This document shows positions 54,513 to 63,403 of a stretch of DNA of 64,000 nt, one piece after another. The number at the start of each line of letters is the position of its first letter. Within the stretch, counting starts at the first letter, position 1. The stretch is from Actinomadura sp. J1-007 (GTDB lineage Bacteria; Actinomycetota; Actinomycetes; Streptosporangiales; Streptosporangiaceae): the NCBI RefSeq assembly GCF_009793335.1, contig NZ_WING01000001.1, positions 6,324,001 through 6,388,000 on the forward strand. The letters are read 5' to 3'. A program made the position numbers and the translations under genes. Below the pieces are notes generated by a model. That model was not told the DNA's origin and searched no databases. It was given only the letters and a program-made list of their open reading frames with translations.

Positions 54513-55172
54513 TCAGCGGGCGCCGAGGAGTTCGGCCAGCTCGTCCTCGACGTCCTGGGTGGCGACGAACATCAGCTCGTCGCCCGGCTCCAGCGTGTCG
54601 TCGGAGGTCGGGACGAGGACCCGGCCCTCGCGCAGGATCGCGACGAGCGCGGTGTCGCGCGGCCAGCTCACCGAGCCGACCCGCTCGCCGCCGAGCGGCG
54701 CGTCGTCGGGGAGGGTCAGCTCGACCAGGTTGGCCTCGCCCTGGCGGAACGTCATCAGGCGGACGAGGTCGCCGACGCTGACGGCCTCCTCGACCAGGGC
54801 CGACAGCAGGCGCGGCGTGGACACGGCGACGTCCACGCCCCACGACTCGTTGAACAGCCACTCGTTCTTGGGGTGGTTGATCCGGGCGACGACCCTCGGC
54901 ACGCCGTACTCGGTCTTGGCCAGCAGCGAGACGACGAGGTTGACCTTGTCGTCCCCGGACGACGCCACCACGACCTGGCAGCGTTCGAGGGCCGCGTCGT
55001 CCAGCGCGGAGATCTCGCAGGCGTCGGCCAGCAGCCACTCGGCGCGCGGCACCATCTCGACCTTGATCGCCTTGGGGCTCTTGTCGATCAGGAGCACCTC
55101 GTGGCCGTTCTCCAGCAGCTCCTGGGCGATGGACCGGCCGACGGCGCCGGCGCCCGCGATCGCGACGCGCAT
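54513..55172 (-). CDS. TrkA-type K+ uptake regulatory protein (CeoC-like)
   Basis: A 219-residue RCK protein. The N-terminal Rossmann NAD-binding domain has AGAGAVGRSIAQELLENGHEVLLID and ends its second strand in Asp; a C-terminal RCK_C domain follows (about 130-219; ELTLPDDAPLGGERVG, LEPGDELMFVA). It gates a K+ channel or transporter in response to nucleotides. It shares one base with the stop of the upstream TrkA gene, so the two proteins probably assemble together. The order matches Rv2692/Rv2691 in mycobacteria. Confidence 0.9.
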   Translation of the reverse strand: MRVAIAGAGAVGRSIAQELLENGHEVLLIDKSPKAIKVEMVPRAEWLLADACEISALDDAALERCQVVVASSGDDKVNLVVSLLAKTEYGVPRVVARINHPKNEWLFNESWGVDVAVSTPRLLSALVEEAVSVGDLVRLMTFRQGEANLVELTLPDDAPLGGERVGSVSWPRDTALVAILREGRVLVPTSDDTLEPGDELMFVATQDVEDELAELLGAR

Positions 55173-55837
55173 CAGGAGTCCTCCCCGTTCCCCGCGGCGA
55201 CGGCCGCGTTGACGCGCTCGAGATCGTCGGCGCGGGCCATGATGTGCACGATGTCGCCGTCCTGGATCACGGTGTCGGACTGCGGGACGAGCGCCTCGCC
55301 CATCCGGGACAGGAACGCGACGCGGGTGCCCGCGGCCTCCTCCAGCCCGGCGACCTTCTGCCCCACCCAGGACGGCCCGGTCTCCAGCTCGGCGAGCACG
55401 ACCGCGCCGGTCGGGTCGCGCCAGAGCGGCTCGGCGCCCTCGGGCAGCAGCCGCCGCAGGATCTGGTCGGCGGTCCAGCGGACCGTCGCGACGGTCGGGA
55501 TGCCGAGCCGCTGGTAGACCTCGGCGCGCCGGGGGTCGTAGATCCGCGCCACCACGTTGTCGACGCCGAACGTCTCGCGGGCCACCCGGGCGGAGATGAT
55601 GTTGGAGTTGTCGCCGGAGCTGACCGCGACGAACGCCGACGCCTGCTCGATGCCCGCCTCGGCGATCACGTCCCGGTCGAACCCGAACCCGGTGATCCGG
55701 CGCCCCCGGAAACCGCTGCGCAGCCGCCGGAACGCCTCGGGGCTCTGGTCGATGATGGCCACCGAATGACCCTTGTCCTCAAGGATGTGGGCGAGCGTCG
55801 AGCCGACCCGCCCGCACCCCATGATCACGATATGCAC
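55172..55837 (-). CDS. TrkA-type K+ uptake regulatory protein (CeoB-like)
   Basis: A 221-residue RCK protein with GCGRVGSTLAHILEDKGHSVAIID (NAD-binding Rossmann) and a C-terminal RCK_C domain (VVLAELETGPSWVGQKVAGLE, VIQDGDIVHIMA). It starts at GTG. It is divergent from the adjacent APC permease and translationally linked to the second TrkA. No TrkH/TrkG membrane subunit is present in the window, so the partner is elsewhere or is the neighbouring permease. Confidence 0.9.
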   Translation of the reverse strand: MHIVIMGCGRVGSTLAHILEDKGHSVAIIDQSPEAFRRLRSGFRGRRITGFGFDRDVIAEAGIEQASAFVAVSSGDNSNIISARVARETFGVDNVVARIYDPRRAEVYQRLGIPTVATVRWTADQILRRLLPEGAEPLWRDPTGAVVLAELETGPSWVGQKVAGLEEAAGTRVAFLSRMGEALVPQSDTVIQDGDIVHIMARADDLERVNAAVAAGNGEDS

Positions 55838-56021
55838 GGCCGCCTCATCGTCTCCACTCCGGAAAGATCCTGCCGGGCTGCAAAACTACACATCCGCCCA
55901 GGCGAGTACTACCCAACCAGCTTCCGGCGCGACCCGTGAAACCGTTCTTCCGAAAGTGTTCACCACGCCCCGGGCGGGGACATAAAAGGGGCGTCAACGC
56001 CAACGGCTAGAGTCTCGTCCC

Positions 56022-58063
56022 GTGTCGAAGGTTCCGGACCTTGTGAAGCGGGTGCTTCTGGGCCGCGCGCTGAGCAGCGCCCAGCAGCACGAGCAGCTTC
56101 TACCCAAGCGCATCGCGCTGCCGGTCTTCGCGAGCGACGCCCTGTCGTCGGTCGCGTACGCGCCGCAGGAGATCCTGCTCGCCCTCGGGGCGGGCGGTCT
56201 CGTGATGTACCACTACACCCCCTGGGTGGCCGCGGCCGTGGTGGTGATCCTGCTCACCGTGGTCGCCTCGTACCGGCAGAACGTCCGGGCCTACCAGAGC
56301 GGCGGCGGCGACTTCGAGGTCGCCACCGAGAACCTCGGCTCCAACTGGGGTGTGCTCGTCGCGAGCGCCCTGCTCGTCGACTACGTGCTGACCGTCGCGG
56401 TCTCGGTGTCGTCCGGGGTGGAGAACCTCGGGCCCTGCTGAAGTTCATGCAGCCGCACGAGGTGGCGGTGGCGATCGGCATCGTGGTCCTGCTGACGATC
56501 GGCAACCTGCGGGGCCTGAAGGAGGCCGGCGTCGCCTTCGCCGTCCCGACGTACCTGTTCATGTTCGCCATCGGCAGCATGCTGCTGTGGGGCGTCACGC
56601 GCCTGGCGTTCGGGACGGAGCTGAAGGCCGAGACCGCCGGGTACGAGCTGCACGGCGGCGAGGACGTCGCGGGCTTCGCGCTGGTCTTCCTGCTGCTGCG
56701 GGCGTTCTCGTCCGGCTGCGCGGCGCTGACCGGCGTCGAGGCGATCTCCAACGGCGTCCCGGCGTTCAAGAAGCCGAAGGGCGAGAACGCGGCCCGGACC
56801 CTGCTGATGCTCGGCGTCGTCGCGATGACCATGTTCGGCGGCGTCACCGCGTTCGCGTTCATCACCGACGCCAAGTTCGCCGACCAGGACCTGTTCCTGG
56901 TCAAGCCCGGCACCGGCGAGCGGGTCTCCGACTCCGACCCGGTGATCGCGCAGGTCGCGCACACCGTGTTCAGCAACTTCACGCCCGGCTTCGCGCTGGT
57001 CGCGTGCATGACCGCGCTGATCCTGTTCCTGGCCGCCAACACCGCGTTCAACGGGTTCCCGGTGCTCGGGTCCGTCCTCGCCCAGAACCGCTACCTGCCG
57101 CGCCAGCTCCACACCCGCGGCGACCGGCTCGCGTTCAGCAACGGGATCATCATCCTCGCCACCATGGCGGGCCTGCTGATCTACGCCTACGACGCGTCGG
57201 TGAGCAAGCTGATCCCGCTCTACACCGTCGGCGTGTTCGTGTCGTTCACCGTCAGCCAGGTCGGGATGGTCCGGCACTGGAACCGGCTGCTGGCGGGCGA
57301 GCAGGACCCGGCGCAGCGCCGCCGGATGAGGACCTCCCGGGCGATCAACGCGTTCGGCGCGATGCTCACCGGCGTCGTGCTGGTCGTCGTGCTGATCACC
57401 AAGTTCGCCCTCGGCGCCTACATCGTGTGCATCGCGATGCCGGTGCTGTTCCTGCTGATGCGCGCGATCCGGCGGCACTACGACCGGGTCGCCGAGGAGC
57501 TCGTCCCGTCCGGCGAGGACGTCGCGCTGCCCGCCCGCAACCACGCCATCGTGCTCGTCTCCAAGATCCACAAGCCGACCCTGCGGGCCCTGGCGTACGC
57601 CCGCGCGACCCGGCCGTCCAGCCTGGAGGCCGTCACCGTCGCCGTGGACGCCGAGGAGTCGCAGCGGCTCCAGGAGGAGTGGGACGCGCTGGACGTGCCC
57701 GTCCCCCTCAAGATCCTCGACTCGCCGTACCGGGAGATCACCCGGCCCGTCCTGGACTACGTCAAGAGCGTCCGCCGCCGCAGCCCCCGCGACGTCGTCA
57801 CCGTGTTCATCCCCGAGTACGTCGTCGGGCACTGGTGGGAGCAGCTCCTGCACAACCAGAGCGCCCTGCGGCTCAAGGGCCGCCTGCTCTTCCAGCCCGG
57901 CGTCATGGTGACCAGCGTCGCCTGGCAGCTCCACTCCTCCGACCGGCTGAAGGGCCGGATCGAGCCGCCCGGCCCCGGCTCGTCCCGCCGCCCGCCCCGC
58001 ACCCCGCCCGAGCAGGACGGAGCGCGCGCCGGTGGCGGTATCGTTTCGGAACGTGACAGCTGA
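56022..58063 (+). CDS. KimA-like APC permease (frameshifted as read)
   Basis: About 680 residues with about 12 membrane helices and a cytoplasmic C-terminal domain of about 190 residues. The first helix region ALPVFASDALSSVAYAPQEILLAL is the KimA/YdaO-type signature, followed by SYRQNVRAYQSGGGDFEVA. The frame breaks near 56431; one extra base turns GVENLGPC-stop into GVENLG-ALLKFMQPHEVAVAIG. It is the counterpart of Rv2690c. Placement beside divergent TrkA genes suggests K+ uptake. TAGAGT at 56008-56013 may be its -10, giving almost no leader. The stop lies inside the next gene. Confidence 0.85.
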
Positions 58064-59435
58064 TCTCGGTCCCGACGACCCCGCCCCCGCCGGCGACGGC
58101 CCCGCGCTGGGCGACCTCCTCGACCTGGAGGTCGGCAACGTCGCCAACGGCGGGTTCTGCGTGGCCCGGCACGAGGGCCGCGTCGTCTTCGTCCGGCACG
58201 CCCTGCCCGGCGAACGGGTCCGGGCCCGCGTCACCGACGTCACCAAGAACTTCCTGCGCGCCGACGCCGAGGAGGTCCTGACCGCCTCGCCCGACCGCGT
58301 CGAGGCGCCGTGCCCGTTCGCCGGCCCCGGCCGCTGCGGCGGCTGCGACTGGCAGCACGCGTCCCTGCCCGCCCAGCGCCGGCTGAAGGCGGCGGTCGTC
58401 GAGGAGCAGCTCCAGCGCCTCGCCGGGATCACCCGCACCGTCCTGGTCGAGGAGGTGCCCTACCCGGTCTCCGACGAGTTCACCCCGGCGCCGGGGCTCG
58501 GCTGGCGCACCCGCGTCCAGTTCGCCGTCGTGAACGGCGACGTCGGCCTGCGCCGCCACCGCTCCCACGACATCGAGCCGATCGACGAGTGCCTGATCGC
58601 GCACCCGGGCGTCGAGCTGATGGGCATCGAGCGCAAGCGCTGGCCCGGCGCGAGCGGCGTCGAGGGCATCGTGTCGTCCACCACCGGCGACCGCCTCGTG
58701 GTGCTGCGGGGCCGCGACCGCCGCAAGATCCGCGTCCCGCGCCTGGACGTGCCCGTGCGCCTCGTCCGCGGCAAGCCCGAGCCGGGCGCCAACCTCCCGT
58801 ACGTCCGCGAGGAGGTGTCCGGGCGGATGTTCCAGGTCAGCGGCAGCGGCTTCTGGCAGGTCCACCCGGGCGCCGCGCAGCTCCTCGCCGACGCCGTCGT
58901 CGCCGCCCTCGAACCGAAGCCCGGCGACATCGCCCTCGACCTCTACTGCGGCGTCGGCCTGTTCACCGGCGTCCTCGCCGACCGGATCGGCCGCGACGGC
59001 CTCGTCGTCGGCGTCGAGTCCGACGGCCAGGCCGTCCGCGACGCCAAGTTCAACCTGCGCGACCTGCCGAACGTCGCGATCGAGCGCGGCCCGGTCGAGG
59101 AGGTCGTCGCCGACCTGGAGTTCGGCCGCGCCGACGGCTCGGACCGTTCGCAGAACAAGCGCGGCGGCCGGGGCCACCAGGGCGGCGCCCGCGTCCGCCG
59201 CGCCGACCTCGTCGTCCTCGACCCGCCCCGCACCGGCGCGGGCAGGCAGGTCGTCGACCAGATCACCCGCCTCGCCGGCCGCAAGATCGCCTACGTCTCC
59301 TGCGACCCCGCCACCCTGGCCCGCGACCTGGCCTACTTCAGCGAACGAGGCTGGGTCCTGGACACCCTCCGCGCCTTCGACGCCTTCCCCATGACCCAGC
59401 ACGTCGAATGCCTCGCCACCCTCGTCAAGGGCTGA
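58032..59435 (+). CDS. TRAM-domain class I SAM-dependent RNA methyltransferase (TrmA/RlmD family)
   Basis: A 467-residue RNA (uracil-5-)-methyltransferase-like enzyme. An N-terminal TRAM RNA-binding domain (about 28-85) is followed by an iron-sulfur cysteine set in CPFAGPGRCGGCDW. The SAM motif is DLYCGVGLFTG, the catalytic region VVLDPPRTGAG and the nucleophile Cys lies in YVSCDPATLARDL. It is the counterpart of Rv2689c. The GTG start overlaps the permease end by 32 bases; a second GTG at 58053 is an alternative. Target RNA (tRNA or 23S rRNA) cannot be assigned. Confidence 0.92.
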   Translation: MAVSFRNVTADLGPDDPAPAGDGPALGDLLDLEVGNVANGGFCVARHEGRVVFVRHALPGERVRARVTDVTKNFLRADAEEVLTASPDRVEAPCPFAGPGRCGGCDWQHASLPAQRRLKAAVVEEQLQRLAGITRTVLVEEVPYPVSDEFTPAPGLGWRTRVQFAVVNGDVGLRRHRSHDIEPIDECLIAHPGVELMGIERKRWPGASGVEGIVSSTTGDRLVVLRGRDRRKIRVPRLDVPVRLVRGKPEPGANLPYVREEVSGRMFQVSGSGFWQVHPGAAQLLADAVVAALEPKPGDIALDLYCGVGLFTGVLADRIGRDGLVVGVESDGQAVRDAKFNLRDLPNVAIERGPVEEVVADLEFGRADGSDRSQNKRGGRGHQGGARVRRADLVVLDPPRTGAGRQVVDQITRLAGRKIAYVSCDPATLARDLAYFSERGWVLDTLRAFDAFPMTQHVECLATLVKG

Positions 59436-59516
59436 CCCGGACCGAGCGTCCGTGACGGGATCGGGGCGCGCGCCGTAGCCTGACGTCGTCGAGACGCACG
59501 GGAAGGTGCGAGGCCG

Positions 59517-60731
59517 ATGCCTGACGGGATCACCATCGGAACCCGGCTGCGGGCCCTGCGCCGCTGGCGCGGAATGAGCCTGGACGAACTCGCGGGCCTC
59601 ACCGGCCTCAGCAAGTCGTTCCTGTCCCGCGCCGAGCGCGGGCAGCGGACCCTGGACCGCCGTTCCCACCTCGCCGCGCTGGCGTCCGCGCTGCGGATCA
59701 GCGAGTCGGACCTCGTCGGCGGACCGCACCTGTCCGCCGACCCCGTGCAGTCCGCCCCGCACACGCACGTTCCCGCGCTCCGGGTCGCGCTTCAGTCGAA
59801 CTCTCTGCTGTCGCCCGCGACGGACCGCGCCCGGCCCCTGCCGGACCTGGCCGCCGCCCTGCGGTCCCAGATCGAGCCGCTCCGCCGCGCGTGCGACTAC
59901 ACCGCCATCGGCGCCCTCCTTCCCGACATCCTGGACGAACTTCACGTGCACGTGGCGGCTCCGGCCGACGAGGCCGTACAGCGGCAGGCGCTGGAACTCC
60001 TGGTCGAGGCGTGCGTGTGCGCCGCGTTCACGGCCAAGAACCTCGGCTACGTCGACCTCGCGTACGTCGCCGCGAACCGCGCGATGGAGGCGGCGAGGTT
60101 CCTCAACGATCCGGTCCAGATCGGGAAGGCGGAGTTCCTGCGCGCGCAGACCATGCCGAAGACCGCATGGGACCGCGTGCTGCTCTCCACGGAGCGCGCC
60201 GCCGACGCCTTGGAGCCGCACGTGAACGGCGCGTCCGGCCACGAGGTGCTGGGGATGCTGACGCTGTCCGCGTCGCTGGCCGCTGCCTCCGTCCGCGACG
60301 GCGAGCGTGCCGAGCACTGGCTGGACGAGGCGAGGCGGATCGCCGCGCGCGTGCCGGACGAGCCGCTGGCGAACTGGCAGTCGTTCTCGGCGACGAACGT
60401 CGGCGTCTGGGACGTGACGGTCGGCGTCGAACGGGGCGTGGCTGGGGCGGGCGTCCTCGAACTCACCGGGGCGGTGCGCGAGGAGAAGCTCGGCCGCTCG
60501 TCGCGGCGTGCCGCCTACCTCGCGGATGTCGGACGCGGCCTGGCGCGCGACCCCCGGACGAGGGGCGATGCGGTGCGGTGGCTCCAGCGCGCGGAGCGCG
60601 TCGCGCCGCAGCGCATCCGCAACTCGGTCGCCGTCCGCGAATCGATCGCGGTGATGCTCGAACAGGCCCGGGTCGCCTCGCAGGGACGTGAGCTGCGAGG
60701 GATGGCAGCCCGGATGGGCGTGCCGCACTGA
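59517..60731 (+). CDS. XRE-family regulator with helical repeat sensor domain
   Basis: A 404-residue protein. The N-terminal helix-turn-helix (about 5-62) reads GTRLRALRRWRGMSLDELAGLTGLSKSFLSRAERGQR. The remainder (about 100-404) is all-helical with TPR-like periodicity (AFTAKNLGYVDLAYVAANRAMEAARFLNDP, AEHWLDEARRIAARV), the common design of large actinomycete XRE regulators. It is followed by a small protein and an intervening GTTGCC palindrome, so a regulator-partner pair is likely. The signal sensed is unknown. Confidence 0.85.
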   Translation: MPDGITIGTRLRALRRWRGMSLDELAGLTGLSKSFLSRAERGQRTLDRRSHLAALASALRISESDLVGGPHLSADPVQSAPHTHVPALRVALQSNSLLSPATDRARPLPDLAAALRSQIEPLRRACDYTAIGALLPDILDELHVHVAAPADEAVQRQALELLVEACVCAAFTAKNLGYVDLAYVAANRAMEAARFLNDPVQIGKAEFLRAQTMPKTAWDRVLLSTERAADALEPHVNGASGHEVLGMLTLSASLAAASVRDGERAEHWLDEARRIAARVPDEPLANWQSFSATNVGVWDVTVGVERGVAGAGVLELTGAVREEKLGRSSRRAAYLADVGRGLARDPRTRGDAVRWLQRAERVAPQRIRNSVAVRESIAVMLEQARVASQGRELRGMAARMGVPH

Positions 60732-60755
60732 CGCGTTCCCGCTGGGAGTAAGACC

Positions 60756-60771
60756 GTTGCCGCATGGCAAC
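60756..60771 (+). promoter_or_regulatory. GTTGCC-GCAT-GGCAAC inverted repeat upstream of the small XRE partner gene
   Basis: Perfect 6-bp arms with a 4-base spacer, between the XRE stop (60731) and the ATG at 60806. Its position, and the habit of XRE regulators controlling an adjacent small gene, make it a candidate operator for the regulator encoded upstream. Confidence 0.5.
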
Positions 60772-60805
60772 TCCTACTGTCACGGCGCGCATACGTTCTG
60801 TGTCC

Positions 60806-61056
60806 ATGGACGCGATACGACACCTGGGGTACCTCCGTTCCGAGCTGATCGCGCGGAAGTGGAGGGCGGAGATTCGGTCCCGGCCGAACGGTGAGGTTCT
60901 GCATGTGCAGAATCCGGCGTTCGCTCGGATGGATGGCGAGATCGCTTGCGAGGACGACGTCTTCCGCTGGTCCTGGGGCCGGTCATCGAGCCCGTGACGG
61001 CGGTGACGGGTGTCGCGGACCGCGTCGTGTACGTGCTGCGCGACGTCGGGCCATGA
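60806..61056 (+). CDS. small hypothetical protein downstream of XRE regulator (frameshifted as read)
   Basis: About 83 residues after correction: MDAIRHLGYLRSELIARKW, then RPNGEVLHVQNPAFARM, FRWSWGRVIEPVTAVTGVADRVVYVLRDVG. The frame breaks near 60982 and one extra G joins WGR to VIEPV and a stop at 61054-61056. Small genes with this position and size are commonly paired with XRE regulators in actinomycetes. No domain is recognised. Confidence 0.55.
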
Positions 61057-61111
61057 CCGCACGCGCGTAGCGGGCCGTACGGGACACAGCGACCCCGAGG
61101 GACGGGGGGAC

Positions 61112-61157
61112 GCGCGGCCGGTGCCTGCGCCCGCCCCTCGTCGGGCACCGGCCGCGC
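61112..61157. terminator. bidirectional hairpin terminator between convergent genes
   Basis: A perfect 14-bp stem, GCGCGGCCGGTGCC at 61112-61125 and its complement at 61144-61157, with an 18-base loop. It separates the XRE-partner gene from the minus-strand oxygenase. Confidence 0.7.
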
Positions 61158-61169
61158 CGTTCAGTCCAG

Positions 61170-62171
61170 TTACTGGGCTGGGGCGAACAGTTTCTGCATT
61201 TTCATGGCCATCCATTCTCCGGCGATGACGGATTCGGGTGGCTGTTGGCCGGGGACGGAGTCGAGGGACGGGAGCGGCTCGATGACGGCGTCGTGGTTGG
61301 GCTGGAAGAAGAACGGGACGGACAGGCGTGAGGACGTGTCCGCCCTATCGGGGTTGACCACCCGGTGCATGGTCGAGACCCACCGTCCGCCGGTCCACAG
61401 GGCCATCAGGTCGCCGATGTTGATGACGAAGCTGCCGGGGATGGCGCGGACGTCGCGCCAGGTGTTCTCGCCTTGCAGTACCTGGAGCCCTCCGGTGTCG
61501 TCCTGCTGGTACAGGACGGTCAGTCCGCCGAAGTCGGTGTGGGCGCCCCTGCGGAGTTGTCCGGGCAGCGGTTCGTCCACCTGGGGGTAGTAGTAATTGG
61601 CGACGAGTGAGGAGACGTGCCGGTCGAACTTGCCGTCGAAATGGTCCTCGTCCAATCCGAGGGCGCGGGCGCACAGGCGGAGCAGGTCGGTCGACAGCGC
61701 GTGGAGCGCGTTCATGTACTCTATCCAGGTGTCCTTGAAATCGGCCGGCTCCTCCGGCCACAGATTGGCCAGCTTCCAGGTCGCCGGATAATCGCCGAGC
61801 GCCTCGCGTTCGGCGTCGCTCAGTTCTCCCGTGACGTGTACGCCGAAGGATTCGCACAGATCGGGCGGTGTCCTGCGGTCGAGGCTCTGGGCGGTGGTGC
61901 CTCCGGACGGGCGGAACCCGGAGTAGCCGGGGCGGCTCGCCGCACGGTCCTTCTCGGCGTCGGGGAGCGTGAAGAACGCGGTGGTCGCCGTTCGCATCCG
62001 GTCGATGAGCTCGGGCGGGACCCCGTGGCCGACGATGACGAAGAAGCCCGAGGTCCGGCATGCCCTGCCGATCGCCTCGGCCAGCGCGGCGCGTCCGAAC
62101 GCGCCGTCCCTGGTGGAGATGTCGATGACCGGTACGTACCCGTCGACCATGGTGACCGATTCTGGATTCAT
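61170..62171 (-). CDS. isopenicillin N synthase-like 2-oxoglutarate/Fe(II) oxygenase
   Basis: A 333-residue double-stranded beta-helix oxygenase. An N-terminal DIOX_N domain contains VPVIDIS and FFVIVGHGVP. The Fe(II) ligands are H and D in GAHTDFGGLTVL and the later His in STMHRVVNP, followed by the RLSVPFF motif (Arg and Ser) that binds 2-oxoglutarate. Family members oxidise small molecules, including antibiotic or hormone precursors; the substrate here is unknown. The ATG at 62171 follows AGGAGGCACTCC, which decides the start over an upstream in-frame Met. No biosynthetic cluster adjoins it. Confidence 0.88.
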   Translation of the reverse strand: MNPESVTMVDGYVPVIDISTRDGAFGRAALAEAIGRACRTSGFFVIVGHGVPPELIDRMRTATTAFFTLPDAEKDRAASRPGYSGFRPSGGTTAQSLDRRTPPDLCESFGVHVTGELSDAEREALGDYPATWKLANLWPEEPADFKDTWIEYMNALHALSTDLLRLCARALGLDEDHFDGKFDRHVSSLVANYYYPQVDEPLPGQLRRGAHTDFGGLTVLYQQDDTGGLQVLQGENTWRDVRAIPGSFVINIGDLMALWTGGRWVSTMHRVVNPDRADTSSRLSVPFFFQPNHDAVIEPLPSLDSVPGQQPPESVIAGEWMAMKMQKLFAPAQ

Positions 62172-62327
62172 GGAGTGCCTCCTGTATGCCATGACTTCCA
62201 GTGTCACGTTGAATCGGTCCCGGAGACTTTCCGTCTCCCGCGATGCGGGCCACCAGCGATGATCAGTCGGCAACCTTCAAAGGGAAGGGAGGCGTCGGCC
62301 CGTGAGGCACCGGACGGGGCGGGGCGG

Positions 62328-62795
62328 TCAGGCGTTGCCGAGCATTCGGTGCTTTTCGCTTTCCGGGGCATCGAGGGAACGGAGCGCATGGCTCAGATAG
62401 CCCTCTTCGTAGGCGAAATGGGCCTTCATGACGGCCTTGATGTCGTTGATCTGCTGGAAGAGCCGCTGGGGCGAGGTCTCCGGGGAGTCCAGGCTCTGCT
62501 GGAAGTCCGCGAGGAGCTGTGAGAGGACTTGGTGCTCGCGCTTCAAACGCGTTATCGCGGGCTCCAGTTCGGGCATCCGGTCCAGCAGGGCCGGGAAGAG
62601 GTCGGCGTCCTCGCTGCGGTGATGGCTTCCAAGGGCGGTGCAGAAGGTGAAGCAGAAGTCGCGGAGTTCGGGTTCGAGAGCCTGGGCCCGTACGCCGGAG
62701 CGGATCGCCTTTCGCGCGTCCTCCAGTGCCTTCTCCAGGCGGTGGTGGACGTTCTGCAACTCCATGTGCCAGGCGAAGACGCGGTTGCGCAGCAT
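62328..62795 (-). CDS. hemerythrin HHE domain protein
   Basis: A 155-residue four-helix protein. The iron-ligand pattern includes H in NVHHRLEKAL, HHRSEDADLFPALL (HxxxE), KREHQVLSQLL and HFAYEEGYL. Hemerythrin-like proteins bind a di-iron centre and sense or carry O2 or respond to oxidative and nitrosative stress. It is on the same strand as the oxygenase gene, 156 bases upstream of it, so co-expression is possible. Both proteins need iron and oxygen. Confidence 0.88.
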   Translation of the reverse strand: MLRNRVFAWHMELQNVHHRLEKALEDARKAIRSGVRAQALEPELRDFCFTFCTALGSHHRSEDADLFPALLDRMPELEPAITRLKREHQVLSQLLADFQQSLDSPETSPQRLFQQINDIKAVMKAHFAYEEGYLSHALRSLDAPESEKHRMLGNA

Positions 62796-62891
62796 GGCTT
62801 CCTTTCGGGGACGTGGGGGCGGGAGCGCGGCGGGCCGTGGCCGGTGGAGGGTCGGGCAGCGGCCCGCCGCGGGTTCGTGGCCCGGGGCCGT

Positions 62892-63203
62892 CTAGCGGCT
62901 GAGCACCGCGGCCAGGAGCGCCACGGCCACCGAGGCGCTCGCGGCGATCAGGGACAGCAGCGCGACCGTGTGCCGGAAGCGGCTGTCCAGGTGGCCGCGG
63001 GTGACCTGCTCGCGCTGGATCGCGCCGACGCGGTCCTCCAGCTCGCCGATCTGGCGGGTCTGCGCGTCCAGTTGCCGCTCGCTCAGCTCGTTGCGCTGGA
63101 ACAGCAGCGCGAGCTGGCCCTCCAGGTTGGCCAGGCGCACGTCGAAGCCGCGCCGCAGCTCCGACAGGGCCAGTTCCATGGTGATCGGTCCTTCCTCTGT
63201 CAC
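62892..63203 (-). CDS. coiled-coil protein with C-terminal membrane anchor
   Basis: A 103-residue protein. Residues about 10-70 have heptad-like hydrophobic spacing (LSELRRGFDVRLANLEGQLALLFQRNEL, QTRQIGELEDRVGAI), and a single hydrophobic helix (VALLSLIAASASVAVALLAAVL) ends the chain. This is a tail-anchored topology. I recognise no family. The shape resembles small proteins encoded beside phage-like or XRE-regulated genes, without proof. Confidence 0.7.
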   Translation of the reverse strand: MTEEGPITMELALSELRRGFDVRLANLEGQLALLFQRNELSERQLDAQTRQIGELEDRVGAIQREQVTRGHLDSRFRHTVALLSLIAASASVAVALLAAVLSR

Positions 63204-63403
63204 GGGTTACCCGCCCCTTCGTTGGTGTCGGGGCCGCGCGGGGGACCTGGGAGGAGGTCCGTGTCGGGCGGACCCGGGGACCACCTTAGGTACCTATCAG
63301 TAATATTACAAGGATCAACCGGTAAATAACGGAAAGTCCGGTGTAAGAAATATTCTTCTGGTGGTTACTGGATGTTCCTTAATGTTTCCGCCATGCTGGG
63401 AGG
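63204..63403. other. AT-rich divergent intergenic region
   Basis: A 200-base region whose right half is unusually A+T-rich for this chromosome. It contains the palindrome GTAATATTAC (63300-63309) and an AAGAA-ATA-TTCTT inverted repeat in the stretch before 63360. It lies between the coiled-coil gene and the XRE regulator and probably holds both promoters. Confidence 0.5.
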
